From Burkholderiales bacterium (GTDB taxonomy: Bacteria; Pseudomonadota; Gammaproteobacteria; Burkholderiales; Burkholderiaceae_C): a stretch of 64,000 nt of DNA. Below are positions 46,829 through 55,545 of the stretch, one piece after another. The stretch's first letter is position 1, and each line of letters starts with the position of its first letter. Under the pieces are notes generated by a model, which worked only from the letters and a program-made list of their open reading frames with translations, was not told the origin of the DNA and searched no databases. The stretch spans positions 434,001-498,000 of the forward strand of contig JACRPO010000007.1 of assembly GCA_016223165.1 (NCBI GenBank), read 5' to 3'. The translations under genes were made by a program, and so were the position numbers.

Positions 46829-47545
46829 TCAGATGAGCCGCATGCGCAGCGCCTTCAGTACCGCCTGGTGTTTGGACGAGGCACCGACCTTGCGGAAGAT
46901 GTTGCGCAGGTGGAAGTTCACCGTGCCTTCGGTGACACCGAGGATGGCGCCGACGGCCCAGGCGGTCTTGCCCTCCATCGTCCAGCGCAGGATCTCCACT
47001 TCGCGCGGCGTGAGCTCGGGCCGGGGTTTGGCCTGCGCGTCAGGTGCGAGCAGGCGGGTTGCGGCGTCCTGGGCGTGGACGGCGAGCAACTGCAGGTCGG
47101 CCATCAGGCGGCTGAGCCGGAATTCCTCGCGCGGCAGGGCGATGTCGCGGTCCACGCCGAGCAGGAAGTGCCGGTAGTCGGGCAGGTGCAGCGCGACGGC
47201 GACGCCGGTGCGGTAGCCGTAGGCGGCCTGCGTCTCCCACAGGTCGCCGGCGCCGGATGCTGCGTACAGGTCCTGGTCGTAGATGAAGGGCACGGAAAGC
47301 GACTTCAGGCGGCGATTCACGGGGTCGCGAGCGCAGGCAGCGGGGTCGCGCGAGGCCTCGAGATAGGCCTGCGGCGTATTGCCGATGGAGATGAACTCGG
47401 GGCGCTCCGCGGGGCCGGGAGGGTCGATCACGAGCACGGCGTTGACGTGCGGGAACTCGAGTTCCTCGGCGAAGCGAACCAGGCGTTCCTCGAACGCCGG
47501 GACATCGGGCGCCTGGCTGACCTGGTAGTACCGCTCGAGCAACAT
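46829..47545 (-). CDS. LuxR-type solo regulator (variant ligand-binding domain)
   Basis: The 238-residue product has an autoinducer-binding domain (about residues 1-165) and a LuxR-type HTH (about 175-236; ELTPREVEILRWTMEGKTAWAVGAILG, TVNFHLRNIFRKVG). Aligned on the NxP...DPV block of TraR/LuxR proteins (N56-P58, D74-P75), the invariant Trp57, Tyr61 and Trp85 of AHL-binding LuxR proteins are replaced by Y61, S65 and Y89, whereas D74, P75 and the Gly corresponding to Gly113 (G114) remain. No LuxI gene lies within the window. Such solos often bind non-canonical ligands. A lux-box-like site is 16 bp upstream of its ATG. The start at 47545 is the only ATG near the domain start. Confidence 0.85.
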   Translation of the reverse strand: MLLERYYQVSQAPDVPAFEERLVRFAEELEFPHVNAVLVIDPPGPAERPEFISIGNTPQAYLEASRDPAACARDPVNRRLKSLSVPFIYDQDLYAASGAGDLWETQAAYGYRTGVAVALHLPDYRHFLLGVDRDIALPREEFRLSRLMADLQLLAVHAQDAATRLLAPDAQAKPRPELTPREVEILRWTMEGKTAWAVGAILGVTEGTVNFHLRNIFRKVGASSKHQAVLKALRMRLI

Positions 47546-47560
47546 GAAGTAGTACCGGCG

Positions 47561-47580
47561 ACCTACAAGAGTTGTGAGCT
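47561..47580 (+). promoter_or_regulatory. lux-box-like operator between luxR and the 134-residue gene
   Basis: Plus-strand sequence ACCTACAAGAGTTGTGAGCT, 16 bp from the luxR ATG and 70 bp before the GTG of the 134-residue gene. A -10-like AACACT (47604-47609) is 23 bp past the box, the same layout as for the box at 46743-46762 (22 bp). Autoregulation of luxR by the same box is also possible. Confidence 0.6.
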
Positions 47581-47650
47581 TGTCGGCGCCTGCGAGGGTG
47601 GCGAACACTGGCGTGGCGTCTTTCAACACCAAGCCATCAAGGAGGCCACC

Positions 47651-48055
47651 GTGACGATACCTGCTTGGCAGCTGATCTCGTGGAAACCGGTGCTCACAAC
47701 TCTGCCGGAGTTCCGCCGCGCGCTGATTCAGATGCGTCCGCTGGGCGATGCGGCCGCGGACGGACCGCCTTCCGAGCCCCGCCTGGGGCCGCGGCAGGGG
47801 CAGGCGCTGTGGGCGATGACGCTCCAGGGCCTGCCGCTGGGGCTCGCCTGGGACTGGGCCGAGGTGCGCGACGACGTGGTAGCGCTCTGTGACCCGATGA
47901 ACGTGCTCTCGAACGTGCGACTCGTGGACGACGAGGGTGCGCCTCTCGGCGATGCCGAGCGCATGCTGCATCTGAATTCGGCCATCCACGACCTGGACTG
48001 GCAAGCGCACGTGGTTCACAGGCACTCGGGCTGGGCGCAGCCGATGGCCGCCTGA
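47651..48055 (+). CDS. RsaM/DUF4902-like protein next to LuxR solo
   Basis: Product of 134 residues with a GTG start preceded by AAGGAGG (5 nt before the GTG), a very strong site. The sequence (AWQLISWKPVLTTLPEFRRALIQM; LWAMTLQGLPLGLAWDWAEVRDDVVALCDPMNVLSNVRLVDDEG) has W/DW-rich features, and NVRLVDDEGAPL...LHLNSAIHDLDWQ resembles the RsaM family (DUF4902), small proteins that lie beside luxR/luxI genes in Burkholderia and damp quorum sensing. I base this on memory of the family pattern and luxR adjacency, and mark it as tentative. It is divergent from luxR. Confidence 0.6.
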   Translation: MTIPAWQLISWKPVLTTLPEFRRALIQMRPLGDAAADGPPSEPRLGPRQGQALWAMTLQGLPLGLAWDWAEVRDDVVALCDPMNVLSNVRLVDDEGAPLGDAERMLHLNSAIHDLDWQAHVVHRHSGWAQPMAA

Positions 48056-48122
48056 GCGGCCGGCACAGCAACTCTCGCCGGCCGGCAGGCAAAGCGCCTG
48101 GCCGGCGTGGACGTCGAAGGGA

Positions 48123-48152
48123 GCGGGCCCGCCCTGGCTGGGGCGGGCCCGC
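48123..48152 (+). terminator. GC-rich hairpin after the 134-residue gene
   Basis: GCGGGCCCGCC (48123-48133) and GGCGGGCCCGC (48142-48152) are an 11-bp perfect stem with an 8-nt loop, starting about 68 bp after the stop. No U-tract follows, so it may act as a weak terminator or mRNA stabiliser. Confidence 0.45.
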
Positions 48153-48347
48153 GTGGCGGGGGTCGCTGCGCGCCCAGTCGCGCGCCGCACCGGCGCGCGC
48201 CGCGGCTTGCCGGGGAGCCGCCGGGCATCCTCGATGGCGCAAGCACTGCCGGAGAATCAGACTCGCTGAGAACGCGAACCATTCGCAATGTCTGGACTCG
48301 GCAGAAGCGGCGGCGCGCCCAGCCCCTCGTCCCTAGAATTCGGTCCC

Positions 48348-50306
48348 ATGTGGCACCCGCAACAGTTCGACGTGATCGTGGTCGGCGGCGGCCACGCCGG
48401 CGCCGAGGCCGCGCTGGCCTCGGCACGCATGGGCTGCGCGACGCTGCTCCTGACCCACAACATCGAGACGCTTGGGCAGATGAGCTGCAACCCGAGCATC
48501 GGTGGCATCGGCAAGGGCCACCTCGTCAAGGAAATCGATGCGCTCGGTGGCGCGATGGCTGCGGCCACGGACGAGGCGGGGATCCAGTTCCGCATCCTGA
48601 ACGGAAGCAAAGGGCCGGCGGTGCGTGCGACGCGAGCGCAAGCCGATCGCGTGCTGTACCGCGCGGCGATCCGGCGCCGGCTCGAGAACCAACCGAACCT
48701 GTGGCTTTTCCAGCAGGCCGTGGATGACCTGGTGCTCGAGGGCGACCGCGTCGCCGGCGCCGTGACGCAGATCGGCCTCAGGTTCCGCGCCCGCGCCGTG
48801 GTGTTGACGGCTGGCACCTTCCTCGACGGCCGCATCCATGTCGGCCTGCAGAACTATGCCGCCGGCCGCGCAGGCGACCCGCCGGCGGCGAGCCTGTCGG
48901 CGCGGCTCAAGGAGCTGCGGCTGCCGCAAGGCCGCCTGAAGACCGGCACGCCGCCGCGCATCGACGGCCGCTCGATCGACTTCGCGCGGCTCGAGGAGCA
49001 GGCGGGCGATGCCGGCCCCGTGCCGGTGTTCAGCTTTCTCGGGCGGCCCGAGCAGCATCCGCGGCAGGTGTCTTGCTGGATCACCCACACCAGCGAGCGC
49101 ACGCACGAGATCATCCGCAGCGGCTTCGACCGCAGCCCGATGTTCACCGGCGTGATCGAAGGCGTGGGGCCGCGCTACTGCCCGAGCATCGAGGACAAGG
49201 TCAACCGTTTTGCCGACAAGTCGAGCCACCAGATCTTTCTCGAGCCCGAGGGGCTGGAGACGCACGAGATCTACCCGAACGGCATCTCGACCTCGCTGCC
49301 GTTCGACGTGCAGATCGCGGCGGTGCGGTCCCTGCCCGGGCTGGAGCGCGCGCACATCGTGCGACCCGGTTATGCCATCGAGTACGACTACTTCGACCCG
49401 CGCGAGCTGAAGGCGAACTTCGAGACGCGGGCCGTCGGCGGGCTCTTCTTCGCCGGCCAGATCAATGGCACCACGGGCTACGAAGAAGCGGCGGCGCAGG
49501 GCTTGTTCGCCGGCGCCAACGCCGCCCTGCAGGTGCTCGGCCGCGAGCCCTGGGGGCTGCGGCGCGACCAGGCCTACCTCGGCGTGCTGGTCGACGATCT
49601 CGTGACCAAGGGGGTGAGCGAGCCCTACCGGATGTTCACAAGCCGGGCCGAGTACCGCCTGCAGCTGCGCGAGGACAACGCCGACCTGCGCCTGACCTCG
49701 CTGGGGCGGCAGCTCGGGCTGGTGGACGATGCGCGCTTCGAGGCCTCCGAGCGCAAGCGGGAGCGCATCGAGCTCGAGATGCAGCGCCTGCGCGAGACCT
49801 GGGTGCGGCCGGCCACGGTCGCTGCGGTCGAGGCCGAGCGGCTGGTCGGCAAGGCACTGGAGCATGAATACAACCTCGCCGACCTGATCCGCCGTCCGGG
49901 CGTGGGCTTTGACCAGGCGGCCGAACTGGCGACGCTCGCCGGGCACGACGTTTCACGTGAAACGCGGCACCGCGAGTGGGGCTTGCGCGAAGCCGACGCG
50001 GTGATCGAACAGTGCGAGATCGGCATCAAGTACGCCGGCTACATCGACAAGCAGCGCGACGAGGTCCAGCGGGCCGCCGCGCTCGAGGAACTGGCGCTGC
50101 CGCCCTCGCTGGACTATGCGCAGGTGACGGCGTTGTCGCACGAGGTCCGGCAGAAGCTCGCCCGCCATCGCCCGGCTACCCTGGGCCAGGCGGCGCGGAT
50201 CTCCGGCGTCACCCCGGCGGCGATCTCGTTGCTGCTGGTGCACCTCAAGAAGCGCCGCTTCACAGGCTTCGATCGCGACAAGGCAAATCGGGACGAAGCC
50301 GCTTGA
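48348..50306 (+). CDS. mnmG: tRNA uridine-5-carboxymethylaminomethyl modification enzyme MnmG
   Basis: FAD-dependent partner of MnmE that forms cmnm5U34 on tRNAs. The 652-residue protein begins [24 protein letters not shown] with the FAD GGGHAGxE motif and contains the conserved [24 protein letters not shown]. The C-terminal domain is present ([23 protein letters not shown]). It starts the mnmG-rsmG-parA run near the origin. TAGAAT (48334-48339), a likely -10, lies 9 bp before the start. A parS-like palindrome is embedded at 49949-49964. Confidence 0.98.
   Translation: MWHPQQFDVIVVGGGHAGAEAALASARMGCATLLLTHNIETLGQMSCNPSIGGIGKGHLVKEIDALGGAMAAATDEAGIQFRILNGSKGPAVRATRAQADRVLYRAAIRRRLENQPNLWLFQQAVDDLVLEGDRVAGAVTQIGLRFRARAVVLTAGTFLDGRIHVGLQNYAAGRAGDPPAASLSARLKELRLPQGRLKTGTPPRIDGRSIDFARLEEQAGDAGPVPVFSFLGRPEQHPRQVSCWITHTSERTHEIIRSGFDRSPMFTGVIEGVGPRYCPSIEDKVNRFADKSSHQIFLEPEGLETHEIYPNGISTSLPFDVQIAAVRSLPGLERAHIVRPGYAIEYDYFDPRELKANFETRAVGGLFFAGQINGTTGYEEAAAQGLFAGANAALQVLGREPWGLRRDQAYLGVLVDDLVTKGVSEPYRMFTSRAEYRLQLREDNADLRLTSLGRQLGLVDDARFEASERKRERIELEMQRLRETWVRPATVAAVEAERLVGKALEHEYNLADLIRRPGVGFDQAAELATLAGHDVSRETRHREWGLREADAVIEQCEIGIKYAGYIDKQRDEVQRAAALEELALPPSLDYAQVTALSHEVRQKLARHRPATLGQAARISGVTPAAISLLLVHLKKRRFTGFDRDKANRDEAA
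49949..49964. promoter_or_regulatory. parS-like site within mnmG
   Basis: CGTTTCACGTGAAACG, a 16-bp palindrome with core GTTTCACGTGAAAC identical to the conserved chromosomal ParB site (TGTTTCACGTGAAACA, outer bases differ). It is 1.3 kb before parA, as expected for a parS near the origin. Confidence 0.85.
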
Positions 50307-51103
50307 GCGGCGCAACTGCAGGCGACCACGCCGGCCGCGACGGCGTTGACCGTTCCGAGGCCGCTGATCTGCGCGCCGCCTGCGACCTGCTGGGGCTCCG
50401 CGTGGCGACGGAGCAGATCGACGCGCTCCTCCGCTATCTGGCCCTGCTGCGCCGCTGGAACGCGACCTACAACCTGACCGCCGTTCGCGACCCGCGCGCG
50501 ATGGTCACCCAGCACCTGGTCGACTGCCTCGCGGCAGCCGCCGCCCTCGAGCGCGGGCGCGCGCTTGGCCACGGCGTTCGGGATGGCAGAGTCGAAACGA
50601 GCGATGGGGTGCAAGAGATCGACGCAGGGAAGGGCGACCGCGGCGGCCGCATCCTCGACGTGGGCAGCGGCGGGGGTCTGCCCGGCGTCGTGCTGGCTAT
50701 TCTTCGACCGAAGGAGTCGGTGACCTGCATCGACGCCGTCGCCAAGAAGGCGGCGTTCGTGCGGCAAGTGGCCGGCGCGCTGGGCTTGGCGAACCTGCAC
50801 GCAGCGCACGCGCGTGTGGAGGCCTGGCGCGGCGACCAGCCATTCGACCTGATCACCGCGCGCGCCTTCGGCAGCCTCCCCGACCTCGTTCGCCTCACGG
50901 TGCCGCTGCTGAAAGAGAAGGGCGTCTGGATGGCGATGAAGGGAAGGGTCCCGACGGCTGAAATCGCCGCTCTGCCGCCGGACATCGAGGCGTTCCACGT
51001 GGAACCATTGACGGTGCCCGGGCTCGACGCGCAGCGATGTCTGGTGTGGATGCAGCGTCGGCACGACACCGTGCCCGATCCGACAGCGCCGCCGGCCGGC
51101 TGA
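50303..51103 (+). CDS. rsmG: 16S rRNA (guanine(527)-N(7))-methyltransferase RsmG
   Basis: SAM-dependent methyltransferase (GidB) for m7G527 in 16S rRNA; loss gives low-level streptomycin resistance. The 266-residue product (TTG start overlapping the mnmG stop, TTGA) has the N-terminal [33 protein letters not shown] and SAM motif [16 protein letters not shown]. Between them is an insert of about 30 residues ([22 protein letters not shown]...), which most homologues lack. TTG 50303 is the only start giving the family N terminus without long extension. Confidence 0.93.
   Translation: MSGATAGDHAGRDGVDRSEAADLRAACDLLGLRVATEQIDALLRYLALLRRWNATYNLTAVRDPRAMVTQHLVDCLAAAAALERGRALGHGVRDGRVETSDGVQEIDAGKGDRGGRILDVGSGGGLPGVVLAILRPKESVTCIDAVAKKAAFVRQVAGALGLANLHAAHARVEAWRGDQPFDLITARAFGSLPDLVRLTVPLLKEKGVWMAMKGRVPTAEIAALPPDIEAFHVEPLTVPGLDAQRCLVWMQRRHDTVPDPTAPPAG
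50992..51005. promoter_or_regulatory. Second parS-like palindrome within rsmG
   Basis: GTTCCACGTGGAAC, a 14-bp perfect palindrome differing from the parS core at two symmetrical positions (C and G in place of T and A). It lies about 290 bp before parA. A weaker, related ParB target. Confidence 0.55.
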
Positions 51104-51229
51104 GAGCCGAATTCCGACGCCCCGAAATCCGGGGCCGCGAATTTCTCGGATAACCTCCCGGGCGCCCCAGACACCGCGAGGCCCGGGCCAACCGAGCGTA
51201 CCCAGGCGCCGCGCGAACGCCACCGGGCG

Positions 51230-51280
51230 CAGACCCCGCCCAGACCCGGCCCAGACCCGGCCCAGACCGGCCCAGACTCC
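51230..51280. repeat. 11-bp tandem repeat directly upstream of parA
   Basis: CAGACCCCGCC, CAGACCCGGCC, CAGACCCGGCC and CAGACCGGCC run head to tail from 51230 to 51272, ending next to the parA ATG. They replace any recognisable Shine-Dalgarno sequence. Confidence 0.8.
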
Positions 51281-52051
51281 ATGAGCAAACTGCGCATCTT
51301 CTGCGTCGCCAACCAAAAGGGTGGCGTCGGGAAAACCACCACCACCGTCAACCTGGCCGCGGGCCTCGCCCAGATCGGTCAGCGCGTGCTCGCCATCGAT
51401 CTCGATCCGCAGGGCAACGCCACCATGGGCTCGGGCGTCGACAAGCGGGCGCTGCCGGCCAGCATCTACGACGTCCTGCTCGAGTCCGCCGGCATCGCCG
51501 AAGCACGCCAGCGCAGCGTCAAGGGCGGCTACGACGTCGTCGGCGCCAACCGCGAGCTTGCCGGCGCCGAGGTCGAACTGGTCAACCAGGAGCGCCGCGA
51601 GCGGCGCCTGAAGAAGGCCCTTCTGGCCGTGCGCGACGAATACGACTTCATCCTCGTCGACTGCCCGCCGAGCCTCAGCCTGCTCACCCTCAACGGCCTC
51701 GTCGCCGCGCATGGCGTCATCGTGCCGATGCAGTGCGAGTACTTCGCGCTCGAGGGCTTGTCGGACCTCGTCAACACGATCAAGCAGGTGCACGCGAACC
51801 TCAACCCCGACCTGCAGCTGATCGGCCTGCTGCGCGTCATGTTCGATCCGCGCATCACACTGCAGCAGCAGGTCAGCGACCAGCTCAAGGCGCACTTCGG
51901 CGAGAAGGTCTTCGACACCGTCATCCCGCGCAACGTCCGCCTGGCCGAGGCTCCCAGCTATGGCCAGCCGGGAGTGGTCTTCGACCCAGCCTCCCGCGGC
52001 GCCCAGGCCTTCGTCGAATTCGCGCAGGAGATGGTCAAGCGTGTCGGTTGA
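51281..52051 (+). CDS. parA: Chromosome partitioning ATPase ParA
   Basis: Walker-type ATPase that segregates chromosome origins with ParB bound at parS. The 256-residue protein begins MSKLRIFCVANQKGGVGKTTTTVNL with the deviant Walker A KGGVGKTTT and has DPQGNATMG, the Walker B-like ILVDCPPSL, and no N-terminal DNA-binding extension, as in chromosomal (Soj-type) ParA. It is located 175 bp after rsmG. The gene is not directly followed by parB, which lies 2 kb away beyond an N-acetyltransferase gene and argC. Confidence 0.97.
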   Translation: MSKLRIFCVANQKGGVGKTTTTVNLAAGLAQIGQRVLAIDLDPQGNATMGSGVDKRALPASIYDVLLESAGIAEARQRSVKGGYDVVGANRELAGAEVELVNQERRERRLKKALLAVRDEYDFILVDCPPSLSLLTLNGLVAAHGVIVPMQCEYFALEGLSDLVNTIKQVHANLNPDLQLIGLLRVMFDPRITLQQQVSDQLKAHFGEKVFDTVIPRNVRLAEAPSYGQPGVVFDPASRGAQAFVEFAQEMVKRVG

Positions 52052-52859
52052 TGCAGGAGTCGCCGGCACCGCCCGCTTCCTCCGCGGCCACGACCGCACA
52101 CTGCTTTCGCGCCTTGAGGACGCGGGCCTCAATGCGAGCGCGCCGCCGCAACAGCGCTGGATGGATGGCTGGCTGGTGCGCACCTGCCCGGGCAAGGCGC
52201 AGCGCGCGCGCTGCATCAACGCCGTCGCGGTAGGGCGGCGCCCCGTGGCAGAGAAGCTCGCCGAGGCCCGTGCGCTCTACCGAGCACTGCACCTGCCGCT
52301 GCTCGTGCGCATCACGCCGTTCACGCAGCCGCCGGACCTGGAGGAGCAGCTGGAGGCCGCCGGCTTCGCCTTCCACGACGACACGCGCGTGATGTCGCTG
52401 GCCCGCATCGACCCGGCCGCACTCGGCGCTGGCGCCCTCCCGGCCGGCACCGCGTGGGCAGAAGTGACCCCCGCCGTCTATGCCGAAGCGGTCGGAGGCC
52501 TGCGCGGCTCCTCGCCCGAGGCGCGCCGCGCGCATGCCGAGCGGCTGCTCTCCTCTCCGGTTCCCTACCGCGGCTTCGTTTTGTCCCGGGACGGTGCCGC
52601 TCTCGCATGCGGCCAGATCGCGCAGGAAAGCGACCTCGTCGGCCTCTACGACATCGCAACCGCCGCCGGCCAGCAGCGGCAGGGCCTCGGCACCTGGCTG
52701 TGTAAGCGTCTGCTCACTATCGCCGCGAGCGACGGCTCATCCAGAAGTGCCTACCTGCAGGTGGGCGCCGAGAACGAAGCCGCGCGGCGGGTCTACAGGC
52801 GCCTGGGCTTCACCGACGCCTACACGTACCACTACCGCGCCGAAGCCGTTGCCGCCTGA
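52041..52859 (+). CDS. GNAT family N-acetyltransferase
   Basis: Predicted acetyltransferase of 272 residues. The C-terminal GNAT domain (about 165-272) has the acetyl-CoA loop GLYDIATAAGQQRQGLGTWLCKRLL and LQVGAENEAARRVYRRLGFTDAYTYHYRAE. The N-terminal part (about 1-150) resembles a degenerate GNAT fold, so a double-GNAT arrangement is likely. GTG 52041 overlaps the parA stop by 11 bp; CAGGAG lies about 11 nt upstream, suggesting coupling to parA. Substrate unknown. Confidence 0.85.
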   Translation: MSVDAGVAGTARFLRGHDRTLLSRLEDAGLNASAPPQQRWMDGWLVRTCPGKAQRARCINAVAVGRRPVAEKLAEARALYRALHLPLLVRITPFTQPPDLEEQLEAAGFAFHDDTRVMSLARIDPAALGAGALPAGTAWAEVTPAVYAEAVGGLRGSSPEARRAHAERLLSSPVPYRGFVLSRDGAALACGQIAQESDLVGLYDIATAAGQQRQGLGTWLCKRLLTIAASDGSSRSAYLQVGAENEAARRVYRRLGFTDAYTYHYRAEAVAA

Positions 52860-52917
52860 CCGCCGGCGCTCTCGGCACGCCGCCGGCCAGCGCAGCGGGC
52901 CACAAGCCGCGCGGCAA

Positions 52918-53889
52918 TCAGAGCCCGAGGCCCTCGTCGACGCCGAGGTGCACATTCATCGCCTGCACCGCGGCGCCGCTGGCCCCTTTGCCGAGGTTGT
53001 CCAGGCGCGCGATGACGATCGCCTGGCCATCGTTCGCGAAGACGAAGATGTCGACGCGATTCGTATCGTTGCAGCCCTGCAAGTCGAAGTAGCCACCCTC
53101 GAGCGTGGCCGGATCCGACATCGGCATCACCCGCACGAAGCGCTCACCGGCGTAGTGCTTCTCGTAGGCGGCCTGCACCGCGGCGGCCGTGCTGCCGATC
53201 TGCGCCAGGGGCAGCGGCACCGACACCATGAGCCCCTTGTAGAAGTTGCTGACGATCGGCAGGAAGACCGGTTTCGCCGCCAGGCCGGAATGCACCACCA
53301 TCTCGGGCAAGTGCTTGTGCGCCAGCCTCAAGCCATAGGGCCGCGGTGCGCCGAGCACCGGGTTGCCGTGGCCCGCGAGCAGCGCCGTGCCCATCGCCGC
53401 GGCGGCGGCCTGGTACTCCTCGATCATCTTCTTGCCGCCACCCGAGAAGCCGGTGATCGACGTGGCCGTCACAGGCCACGAAGCCGGCAGCACGCCGGCG
53501 TCCACGAGCGGACGCACCAGCATGATGAACGCACTCGCGTGGCAGCCGGGATTGGCGATGCGCTTGGCCGCCCGGAGGGCCGCCCGCTGTCCGGGGGCGA
53601 GCTCCGGCAGGCCGTACACCCAGCCCGGCGCCGTGCGGTGTGCCGTGCTGGCGTCGATGACGCAGGTGCGCGGGTTGCTCACCATGGCCGCCGCCTCGCG
53701 CGCCGCCGCATCGGGCAGGCACAGGAAGGCCACGTCCGCGGCGTTGAGCAGCCGCGCCCGCTCGGCCAGGTCCTTGCGCCTCTCGGGGTCGATGCGCAGC
53801 ACCTCGACATCGTCGCGCCGCGCCAGATACTCGTTGATGCGAAGGCCGGTGGTGCCCTCGTGGCCGTCGACAAAGACCTTGTGACGCAT
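52918..53889 (-). CDS. argC: N-acetyl-gamma-glutamyl-phosphate reductase (type 2)
   Basis: NADPH-dependent third step of arginine synthesis. The 323-residue protein belongs to the type 2 ArgC group: [28 protein letters not shown] at the N terminus, conserved [10 protein letters not shown] with the catalytic Cys (residue 116), and [15 protein letters not shown] and HKHLPEM. It runs opposite to parA and parB and sits between them, convergent with the acetyltransferase gene and divergent from parB. No other arg gene is in the window. Confidence 0.96.
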   Translation of the reverse strand: MRHKVFVDGHEGTTGLRINEYLARRDDVEVLRIDPERRKDLAERARLLNAADVAFLCLPDAAAREAAAMVSNPRTCVIDASTAHRTAPGWVYGLPELAPGQRAALRAAKRIANPGCHASAFIMLVRPLVDAGVLPASWPVTATSITGFSGGGKKMIEEYQAAAAAMGTALLAGHGNPVLGAPRPYGLRLAHKHLPEMVVHSGLAAKPVFLPIVSNFYKGLMVSVPLPLAQIGSTAAAVQAAYEKHYAGERFVRVMPMSDPATLEGGYFDLQGCNDTNRVDIFVFANDGQAIVIARLDNLGKGASGAAVQAMNVHLGVDEGLGL

Positions 53890-54107
53890 GCTGGCCCCTC
53901 TGGCGCGCGTTGGTGATGGCTCGAACGACAAGGAAACGAGCGTCGAGGATAAGGCAAGCACCTCCGGCTCGCCTGGGACGTACCGCAGCATCCGCCACGC
54001 GCATGAAGCGCATGGAGCACACGGCCGGCATCGCGGCCGCCGGCTGGCGCGAGCACTGTTTGCGCCAGTCGCCGGGCCCTGCCGGGGCCGCTGACACAAT
54101 CCGCGCC

Positions 54108-55037
54108 ATGGTCACCAAGAAACCCAAGGGCCTGGGGCTCGGCCTCGAAGCCTTGCTCGGACCCAAGGTCAGCGACGCCCCGGCGCCGGCCGGCGCGCCG
54201 ACGGAATTGCGCCTGGCGCAGCTGCGGCCCGGCAAGTACCAGCCGCGCACGCGCATGGACGAGGGCTCGCTGTACGAGCTGGCCGAGAGCATCAAGAGCC
54301 AGGGCGTGATGCAGCCGGTGCTCGTGCGCCCGGTGCCGCCCGGCGAGACCGACGAAGGCGGCGCGCCCTACGAGATCATCGCCGGCGAGCGCCGCGTGCG
54401 TGCCGCCGCGCTGGCCGGTCTCGATGCCGTGCCCGTGCTCGTGAAGTCGGTACCCGACGAGGCGGCGGCGGTGATGGCGCTCATCGAGAACATCCAGCGC
54501 GAGGACCTCAACCCGCTGGAGGAGGCGCAAGGCCTGCAGCGGCTCATCGGCGAATTCAAGCTCACGCACGAACAGGCGGCGCAGGCGGTGGGCCGCTCGC
54601 GCAGCGCGGCGAGCAACCTGATGCGTCTGCTGCAGCTCGCCGAGCCTGTGCAGCACGCGCTCATGGCCGGCGACCTCGACATGGGCCACGCGCGCGCGCT
54701 GCTGGCGTTGCCGGCTGCGCAGCAGGTGATGGCCGGCCAGGAGATCGTGGCCAAGAAGCTGAGCGTGCGCGAAGCCGAGCGCCTCGTCGCGCGGCGGCTG
54801 GCGCCGGCCACGAGCGTGCCGCGCAACGGCGCCGGCAAGCCTGCCGCGAAGGGGCGCGACATCGCCCGCCTGGAAGAAAAGCTCGCCGACCAGCTCGCCG
54901 CCGCGGTGGAGATCCGCCTCAAACGACGGCCGAACCCCGGCCGTAAGGGCGGCGAGCAGGGCGAGATCGCCATCCGCTTCGACTCGCTCGACGAACTCAA
55001 CGGGCTGCTCGACAAGCTCGGCGTCACCGAGCGCTGA
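54108..55037 (+). CDS. parB: Chromosome partitioning protein ParB
   Basis: CTP-dependent clamp that loads at parS and spreads. The 309-residue protein begins [20 protein letters not shown], an N-terminal ParA-interaction motif (LGLGLEALL), then [30 protein letters not shown] (CTP-binding box), [12 protein letters not shown] and the helix-turn-helix [25 protein letters not shown]. The C-terminal dimer region is [21 protein letters not shown] -10-like CACAAT lies at 54095-54100. The gene is separate from parA, unlike most genomes. Confidence 0.97.
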   Translation: MVTKKPKGLGLGLEALLGPKVSDAPAPAGAPTELRLAQLRPGKYQPRTRMDEGSLYELAESIKSQGVMQPVLVRPVPPGETDEGGAPYEIIAGERRVRAAALAGLDAVPVLVKSVPDEAAAVMALIENIQREDLNPLEEAQGLQRLIGEFKLTHEQAAQAVGRSRSAASNLMRLLQLAEPVQHALMAGDLDMGHARALLALPAAQQVMAGQEIVAKKLSVREAERLVARRLAPATSVPRNGAGKPAAKGRDIARLEEKLADQLAAAVEIRLKRRPNPGRKGGEQGEIAIRFDSLDELNGLLDKLGVTER

Positions 55038-55096
55038 ACGGGGCCACGGGCGGCTGCAGCCCCACAGGCCCACAGTCCGATCCCCCCGATCGGCCG

Positions 55097-55450
55097 ATGT
55101 CCACGCACATCACGCTGCGCCAGTTCCGCTCCTGTGCTCGAGGCCGACCGCATCGACGAACTGATGGCCGCCGTGTGGTCGCGCCACCAGCTCAAGCCGC
55201 GCGCCATCCTGCGCACGACCTCGCTGGAGGCGGTGCGCTCGCTGGTCGGCGCAGGGGCCGGCATCGCCGTGCTGCCGGCCTTTCTCTACCGCCCGTGGAC
55301 GCTCGACGCCGAGCACGCGGACGTGCGGCCGCTACGCGACGCCTTGCCCACCGTGGATGTCGGCCTCGTCTGGCGACGCGGCTCGGGCCTGAAGCCGGTG
55401 GCGAGCGAGTTCATCGAGATGGCGCGCGAGTCGTCGCGAGGGCGGCGCGT
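55097..55450 (+). pseudogene. LysR-type regulator remnant with internal deletion
   Basis: ATG 55097 begins MSTHITLRQFRS, the standard first helix of a LysR regulator. After 11-12 codons the family signal jumps, in another frame (from about 55134), to the C-terminal half of the effector domain: VEADRIDELMAAVW-like LEADRIDELMAAVWSRH, ILRTTSLEAVRSLVGAGAGIAVLPAFLYRPW and VDVGLVWRRGSGLKPVASEFIEMARE. Some 150-200 residues in the middle are missing. Beyond about 55435 the frame continues to 55799 without sense. It is a clear remnant, not a functional regulator. Confidence 0.75.
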
Positions 55451-55545
55451 CCATCCGTCGCCCATCCAACGTCCACCCGAAGTCCACCCGACGTCCCGCC
55501 GGGGCGTCCAACCGGCGCGGTCGGTACCGCCGTCGTGCGGCCCGC

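Noticed and set aside
47651..48055. The 134-residue gene as a LuxI autoinducer synthase
   Set aside because: LuxI proteins are about 200 residues with conserved Arg, Phe, Trp, Asp and Glu in the N half; this product is too short and lacks that pattern.
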